64,000 nt of DNA. Origin: Bradyrhizobium sp. SZCCT0153. Lineage in GTDB: Bacteria > Pseudomonadota > Alphaproteobacteria > Rhizobiales > Xanthobacteraceae. Position numbers and translations under genes: made by a program. Shown one piece after another: positions 59,603 to 64,000 of the stretch; positions within the stretch are counted from its first letter, which is position 1, and every line of letters begins with the position of its first letter. The notes under the pieces were generated by a model. It did no database searches, was not told the origin of the DNA, and saw nothing but the letters and a program-made list of their open reading frames with translations. The stretch is taken from positions 930,001-994,000 of the forward strand of contig NZ_JAFCKS010000002.1 of the NCBI RefSeq assembly GCF_018129995.1, written 5' to 3'.

Positions 59603-60574
59603 ATGAGTCAATCTGGAACGCGTCAATCTGGAACGGAACTGGCCACCATCCGCAATTGCGTTGCCGAGCTCCCCGGATGGGGGTCCGGCGACATCGTGAT
59701 CGAACCTGCTATCCCGATCCTGGCGTCGCCAAGCTGGCGCGGCGTCGACGGCTTTCCCTGGCGCGCCACCAGGAAGGGCGGTGGCGAGAGCATCTTCATC
59801 AAGAATATGGATCGCGATGCGGAGCTCTATATCGACGTGGCGTGTGCCTTCGAGGCGGCGCAGCGTGCATCTGATCTCGGCATCGGCCCGAAGGTGCTCA
59901 AGGCCGACCCGCAGGCAGGCCTGCTGGTGATGAAGGATCTCAACCAGGGCTGGCGGGTCGGCACATTGGAGCGGATGCTCGAACCCGACATCGTCGATGC
60001 CGTCATTGCGGCGATGCGCCTGTTTCAATCCGGACCACCGTTGCCACGCCGCAAAAGTGTCTTCGATGAGATCGAGCATTTCTATGCCGCGGCGGCGGCC
60101 GCGAAAGCCCAGTTGCCGCAGGATGCCGAATGGCTGGTCAAGGAGCTGCGCTTTGCAGCCGACGCCTTTCGGCAGCTGGATATCAAAGCGGTGCCGATCC
60201 ACGGTGACGGCAATGTCTCGAACATCCTGATCAGCGACGCAGGCGAGGTTCGTCTGATCGACTGGGATCGCGCGACGACGGCCGACCCGTTGGAGGACAT
60301 TGGCAGCTTCCTCGTCGAGGCCTTTGCGCAGGAGCCTGAGGCGCGCGACGCTTTCACCCGCAGCACGGGGACGTTCGAGGAGGGTGCATTCAACCGGGCG
60401 CGCATCTATGGCGTGGCGGATGATCTGCGCTGGGGATTGATCGGCGCGCTGCTCGCCGCCAAATCGGCGCGCAATACGCTGGAGTTCTACAAATTTGCCA
60501 GTTGGCGCTTCGTGCGTTGCCGCATGGCGGTCCGGGAGCCCCGCTTTGGCGAGATGCTTCGGAGGATCGCATGA
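59603..60574 (+). CDS. APH-family phosphotransferase (kinase 1)
   Basis: A 323-residue kinase of the aminoglycoside/choline phosphotransferase fold. The catalytic loop is VPIHGDGNVSNILI (H-x-D-x-x-x-x-N intact) and the Mg-binding Asp is in VRLIDWDRATTADP. The N-terminal lobe includes GGGESIFIKNMDRDAEL. The acceptor is unknown; a small hydroxyl compound is likely. The first codons contain a 14-base direct repeat (GTCAATCTGGAACG, period 15) encoding SQSGT-RQSGT. It overlaps kinase 2 by four bases, so the two are probably co-expressed. Confidence 0.85.
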   Translation: MSQSGTRQSGTELATIRNCVAELPGWGSGDIVIEPAIPILASPSWRGVDGFPWRATRKGGGESIFIKNMDRDAELYIDVACAFEAAQRASDLGIGPKVLKADPQAGLLVMKDLNQGWRVGTLERMLEPDIVDAVIAAMRLFQSGPPLPRRKSVFDEIEHFYAAAAAAKAQLPQDAEWLVKELRFAADAFRQLDIKAVPIHGDGNVSNILISDAGEVRLIDWDRATTADPLEDIGSFLVEAFAQEPEARDAFTRSTGTFEEGAFNRARIYGVADDLRWGLIGALLAAKSARNTLEFYKFASWRFVRCRMAVREPRFGEMLRRIA

Positions 60575-61527
60575 CCGTTCGCAGAAAAGTTGGTGAGGCG
60601 ACCACGCTTCACGAACGCAACGTCGAAGCTGCGATCGCTCGCGTCCCGCAATGGCGCGGCAAGGAGGGCGCCTATGCGCCGTTGGTCGGCGGCTTGTCGA
60701 ACCAGAACTGGCTGGTCGAGATTTCCGGCGACGGGCGCCGCTATTTCGTCAAGGTGCCGGGCGAGGGCTCGGAAATGTTCATCAACCGCGTCACCGCCAA
60801 CGAGGCCGCGCGCAATGCCCATGCCATGGGTGTCGGGCCGGAGGTCATCTTCTTCGACGCGGCGGACGGGCTGGAGATCAGTGAATTTCTGGAGGGCTAT
60901 CGCGCCTGCACCAACGCGGATTTCGGCGATTCCGCCATCCAGTCCGACGTTCTCGATCTCTATCGCCGTCTGCATGGCGGCCCCAAGCTCGGCCAGACCA
61001 AGACGATCTTCGACATGATCGAGGAACATATCGCGCAGGGCAAGGAACTGGGGGCGCATTTCCCGCAGGACATGCCCTGGCTGATGCACCGCTACAATCA
61101 GGCCAAGTCAGCCTTCCTGGCGTCGGGCCTCGATCTCGTGCCGTGTTTCAACGACCCCATGCCAGGAAATTTCCTCATTCCGGCCGAGACCGGCGCCCCC
61201 AGGCCGATGAAGCTGATCGACTACGAATTTGCGTCCAACAATGAGCGCAGCTACGAACTCGGCGTGCTGTTTGCCGAGATGTTCTTTGATGAAAAACTGA
61301 CAGAAACTCTCATCGAGCAATATCTGGGCGAGGTTCGTCCGCAGATGACCGCACGCGTCATTCTCAACCGTGCGCTCGCGGATATGAAATGGGCCTCATG
61401 GGCGGTCGTCAACCGCAAGCTCAATAGCTGGGATTTCGACTACCAGAAGTATGGTGTCTGGAAGTACATGCGTGCGCACGACGTGATGTACGACCCACGC
61501 TGGGATAGCTGGTTGCGGCTGGTGTGA
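60571..61527 (+). CDS. Choline-kinase-like phosphotransferase (kinase 2)
   Basis: A 318-residue kinase. The nucleotide lobe has LVGGLSNQNWLVEIS and YFVKVPGEGSEMFI. The catalytic loop is LVPCFNDPMPGNFLIP: the Asp and Asn of H-x-D-x-x-x-x-N remain, but the leading His is Phe. The Mg-binding region is MKLIDYEFASNNERSYELGV, close to the choline/ethanolamine kinase form (IDFEYA-x-x-N). It may phosphorylate an amino alcohol. The ATG overlaps the kinase 1 stop. It is convergent with the phosphatase gene at 61546. Confidence 0.85.
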   Translation: MTVRRKVGEATTLHERNVEAAIARVPQWRGKEGAYAPLVGGLSNQNWLVEISGDGRRYFVKVPGEGSEMFINRVTANEAARNAHAMGVGPEVIFFDAADGLEISEFLEGYRACTNADFGDSAIQSDVLDLYRRLHGGPKLGQTKTIFDMIEEHIAQGKELGAHFPQDMPWLMHRYNQAKSAFLASGLDLVPCFNDPMPGNFLIPAETGAPRPMKLIDYEFASNNERSYELGVLFAEMFFDEKLTETLIEQYLGEVRPQMTARVILNRALADMKWASWAVVNRKLNSWDFDYQKYGVWKYMRAHDVMYDPRWDSWLRLV

Positions 61528-61545
61528 GCCGGCTGCCTCTCGCGA

Positions 61546-62337
61546 CTACTGTTTCAGGATGGCCAGGGCCTGCTCGAGCAGGCTTTCGTTCGCCGCGGCG
61601 ATCACGCGTCCGTCGGAGTCCGGTGTGAGCGGCTGCCCGTCCCAGTCGCGAATAATTCCGCCGGCGCCCTCGACCACGGGAATCAATGCCATGAAGTCGA
61701 ACGACTTGAGCGACGTCTCTACGACGAGATCGCAGTGGCCGGATGCCAGCAGCCCATACTGATAGCAATCGCCTCCAAATCGTCGGAACATGGCCTTCCT
61801 GCTCAACACGTCGTAGCGAGCCCAATCCTGCGATGTAAAGAAGTCCGGCGAGGATGTATAGATCTGTGCGTCTTCCAATTTTGCCGTGCGGCTCACCCTG
61901 GCGGGCTCTCCGTTGAACGTGACTCCGCGCGGCGTCCCGTACCATCGTTCAGCCAGGGCCGGCATGTCGATCATGCCGGCGACCACCGTATTTTTCCGCT
62001 CGTCGGTGAGTGCGACAAGCGTGCCGAACAACGGCATTCCGGAAATGAAGCTCTTCGTTCCGTCGATCGGATCGAGATACCAGGTGTAACGATCGCCGAG
62101 GGTTGATCCCATCTCCTCTCCGAGGATGCCGTGATCGGGGAAACGCGCGCTGATCAAGCGCCGCAATTCGACCTCGATAGTGCGATCAGCAATCGTTACC
62201 GGCGTCAGATCCTGCTTGCGTTCGAAATCGGTGCTTGAACGGAAGTACGTCAACGCGATCCGGCCGGCCACGTCGGCGAGCTCATGGAAGAAAGAAGCGA
62301 GTTCGTTCGCAGAAATCTTGTCTTGAATGTCGTCCAA
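61546..62337 (-). CDS. Inositol-monophosphatase-family phosphatase (HisN-like)
   Basis: A 263-residue Mg-dependent phosphatase. Metal-site motifs are HGILGEEMGSTLGD (Glu), WYLDPIDGTKSFISG (D-P-I-D-G-T) and FDFMALIPVVEGAGGIIRDW. Family members dephosphorylate inositol phosphate, histidinol phosphate or related compounds. The start is a TTG at 62337 with GGAG six bases upstream; the only ATG in frame is far upstream within the AraC gene end. Opposite orientation to the two kinases suggests they share a substrate family; this is inference. Confidence 0.84.
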   Translation of the reverse strand: MDDIQDKISANELASFFHELADVAGRIALTYFRSSTDFERKQDLTPVTIADRTIEVELRRLISARFPDHGILGEEMGSTLGDRYTWYLDPIDGTKSFISGMPLFGTLVALTDERKNTVVAGMIDMPALAERWYGTPRGVTFNGEPARVSRTAKLEDAQIYTSSPDFFTSQDWARYDVLSRKAMFRRFGGDCYQYGLLASGHCDLVVETSLKSFDFMALIPVVEGAGGIIRDWDGQPLTPDSDGRVIAAANESLLEQALAILKQ

Positions 62338-62402
62338 TGCTTGCTCCAGGGGAAAGCACGTCGTGCATGAACGGCGCAACGACCGGCCTTGGGAATTCGG
62401 CT

Positions 62403-63434
62403 CTAAACCGTCTCGCGAAGCTCTTGCTTGTGGACGTCCCAATAGGGCGAACCAAAGGCTTTGCGCGAGGGGGCCAGTCGGGGCGAGGGCGATCCCTTCA
62501 CCTGCGTAGGGCGGACGCCTGTGCCTGGTTGCGCTGCGGCTGCCCGGGCCTGACGAACGTCGCGCGGTGCCACCTTGAAATGGCGGCTGAAGCAGCGCGA
62601 GAAATGCGAGACGTTCTTGAAACCGACTTCGTAGGCAACCTCGGACACGGTACGATGGCCTTTCGGGTCGGCAACCAGAATTTCGTAGGCCCGCTGCAAC
62701 CGCTTCGTCTGGACGAACTGGCTGACCGTCGTCTCGTTGTCGGTGAAGAGACTGTAGAGATAGCTCAGCGAGATCCTGCTGCTGGCCGCAATCTTCTTCG
62801 GTGACAGGGACTGGTCGCCGAGATGGCTTTCAATGAAATCAACGATCCGGCGGCGCAGATGATAGCGCGAATTGCGGACATCCGTGGCGGCGCCCCGGTC
62901 TTCCGAGCCGATCGTGAGCACCACGAAGCTGACGACTTCGGTCGCGAGCGCCTCTGGATTCGGCGGCGGGGACTCAATGAACAGCTCAGCCACGTTTCCG
63001 ATCATTCCGGCCAGCAGGCGGGTCATCTGCTCGTTCGGCTTGAAACGTCGGCTGACGTGATCTTCGATCGAGACGAGACGTCCACGCAACTCCGCGGCCG
63101 GGATCCGAAGCACCAGAAAGCGCGCGGTCTTGTCGGACGACAATTCGTAGAAGGCGAGTTCGCTGAGCAGGACATATTCGCCGGCTCGGGCAGTACCAAC
63201 GCGGCCGTCCTGGCTGAACGCCACACATCCCCCAAGAGGAAATACAAGCACGTAGGAAGCGTCGTGGATGCTGGAGATACGTTTGCAACTGCAGCTGAAC
63301 GCTCGATGCGGCTCGACAAGTTCGAGGTCCAGGCGTCCGATCCTGGTTCGGTGATGCAGTGCAGGACCCTTGTCTCCATCACCATCAAGGCCGGTAAACT
63401 CCTCGCGAGACGCAAGAGATGTGAGGCTTGCCAT
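62403..63434 (-). CDS. AraC-family transcriptional regulator
   Basis: A 343-residue regulator. The N-terminal sensing domain (about 1-190) is of the AraC_binding_2 kind (SIHDASYVLVFPLGGCVAFS). The DNA-binding domain at about 195-295 has SPKKIAASSRISLSYLYSLF and TVSEVAYEVGFKNVSHFSRC-type helices. A 45-residue Pro/Ala/Arg-rich tail follows, longer than usual. It lies 13 bases after the DeoR-type gene and 65 bases before the phosphatase, same strand. An upstream in-frame TTG at 63464 is a less likely start. Confidence 0.87.
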   Translation of the reverse strand: MASLTSLASREEFTGLDGDGDKGPALHHRTRIGRLDLELVEPHRAFSCSCKRISSIHDASYVLVFPLGGCVAFSQDGRVGTARAGEYVLLSELAFYELSSDKTARFLVLRIPAAELRGRLVSIEDHVSRRFKPNEQMTRLLAGMIGNVAELFIESPPPNPEALATEVVSFVVLTIGSEDRGAATDVRNSRYHLRRRIVDFIESHLGDQSLSPKKIAASSRISLSYLYSLFTDNETTVSQFVQTKRLQRAYEILVADPKGHRTVSEVAYEVGFKNVSHFSRCFSRHFKVAPRDVRQARAAAAQPGTGVRPTQVKGSPSPRLAPSRKAFGSPYWDVHKQELRETV

Positions 63435-63447
63435 GGTTGGGTCTTTC

Positions 63448-64000
63448 TCAGGGTTGGGCAACAATCAACTCCGTACCGGCTTCGCGGAGTGCCGTCGCGA
63501 GAGATCCTTCCGGTTGCCGGTCGGTAACCAGACGGTCGATATCGGTCCATTGCGCAAACACGGTCAGAGCGCGCTGGTCGAACTTGCTGTGATCGGCGAC
63601 AAGGATCGCTTCCGCAGCGCGCTTCACCATCGCGCCATAGATCGCGCCGGCTTCGTCATCCGCATCGTTCGCGCCCCGGGCGCTGATGCCTGTCGCACTC
63701 ACGATGGCGCGATTGGCCTCGTAGCTGTTGATGCTGGCGATTGTCTGCGTACCGAACACGTAGCCTTCGGTCGGGTGATAGCGGCCCGGGCAGCACAGAA
63801 CCCTGATGGATGAGTTGACCGCGAGCGCCTCCGCAATCGCATAGTCGTGCGTGATGACAGTGATGTCGCGCGCGCGCGAAGCCAATCGTCTCGCGATGTG
63901 AAACGTCGTGGCGCCGGCGGCCAGCATCAGAACTTCGTTTGGTAGAACGAGGTCGGCGATCACGGCGGCGATCGCCTCGCGTTCGGCGATCATGAGCGCC
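63448..64000 (-). CDS. DeoR-family transcriptional regulator, C-terminal part (cut by window end)
   Basis: The frame is open to the window edge, so the N-terminal helix-turn-helix lies outside. The visible 184 residues form the DeoR sensor domain: LMLAAGATTFHIARRLASRA, ITVITHDYAIAEALAVN, and VADHSKFDQRALTVFAQW, the last containing the phosphosugar-binding region of the family. DeoR proteins usually respond to phosphorylated sugars or intermediates, which fits the kinase and phosphatase genes nearby. The gene appears to be the first of an operon with the AraC regulator and the phosphatase. Confidence 0.85.
   Translation of the reverse strand, partial: ALMIAEREAIAAVIADLVLPNEVLMLAAGATTFHIARRLASRARDITVITHDYAIAEALAVNSSIRVLCCPGRYHPTEGYVFGTQTIASINSYEANRAIVSATGISARGANDADDEAGAIYGAMVKRAAEAILVADHSKFDQRALTVFAQWTDIDRLVTDRQPEGSLATALREAGTELIVAQP

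Noticed and set aside
1..64000. CRISPR arrays, tRNA or rRNA genes, prophage or transposase genes
   Set aside because: No regularly spaced repeats of CRISPR form, no cloverleaf or rRNA-like stretches and no transposase or integrase motifs were recognised in reading both strands.

Overview
The window looks like chromosomal DNA of a Bradyrhizobium-type alphaproteobacterium (order Hyphomicrobiales). This is an inference from three things: uniformly GC-rich coding sequence with strong GC third-position bias, the dense set of ABC uptake systems tied to small catabolic operons, and the FixL/FixJ-like and AraC/GntR/LacI regulators. I saw no rRNA, tRNA, CRISPR array, phage gene or intact insertion sequence. 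Almost everything is uptake and catabolism of small organic compounds, plus regulation.

Layout. (1) 1-8300, regulators: two tandem AraC paralogues (the first cut by the window edge), a histidine kinase with a stand-alone receiver and a FixJ-like response regulator, an ECF sigma factor, another AraC regulator, and a catalase-like protein without the usual distal histidine. (2) 8300-19054, an amide/urea operon: a leader with an intrinsic terminator, then amiC, an ANTAR-type amiR, a five-gene UrtABCDE/FmdDEF-like ABC transporter, formamidase, a fused double nitrilase and an SDR. (3) 19091-34139, a two-armed cluster around a LacI regulator with two operator-like palindromes. The left arm holds a substrate-binding protein, MaoC hydratase, CoA-transferase, acyl-CoA dehydrogenase and tautomerase. 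The right arm holds three DapA-family lyases, a CaiB CoA-transferase, an acyl-CoA dehydrogenase, a pair of hotdog proteins and an amino-acid-type ABC transporter. I recognise no described pathway with this gene set; it is the best candidate for an undescribed system. (4) 34136-44807, a divergent GntR-controlled locus: an NMT1/THI5-like ABC importer, class II aldolase and LLM flavin monooxygenase on one side; SDR, aminotransferase, alpha/beta hydrolase and M20 amidohydrolase on the other. This suggests breakdown of a nitrogen-containing, possibly heterocyclic, compound.

(5) 44886-46114, a HAD phosphatase followed by the stump of a phosphotransferase gene. (6) 46360-51801, a dipeptide-type ABC importer whose two ATPase domains are fused and catalytically asymmetric. 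(7) 51961-57378, a DUF1254 protein, a CadC-like TPR regulator, a DUF1330 protein and an MFS transporter, with two gene-poor stretches. (8) 57992-64000, an amidase diverging from two APH/choline-kinase-like kinases, which converge on an inositol-monophosphatase-family phosphatase in an apparent operon with AraC and DeoR regulators (the last cut by the window end).

Many neighbouring genes overlap by 1-8 bases (ATGA or TGATG junctions), so most blocks are probably single transcripts. Decay is limited to an ABC ATPase pseudogene at 19091-19473 and the truncated kinase at 44886-45224.
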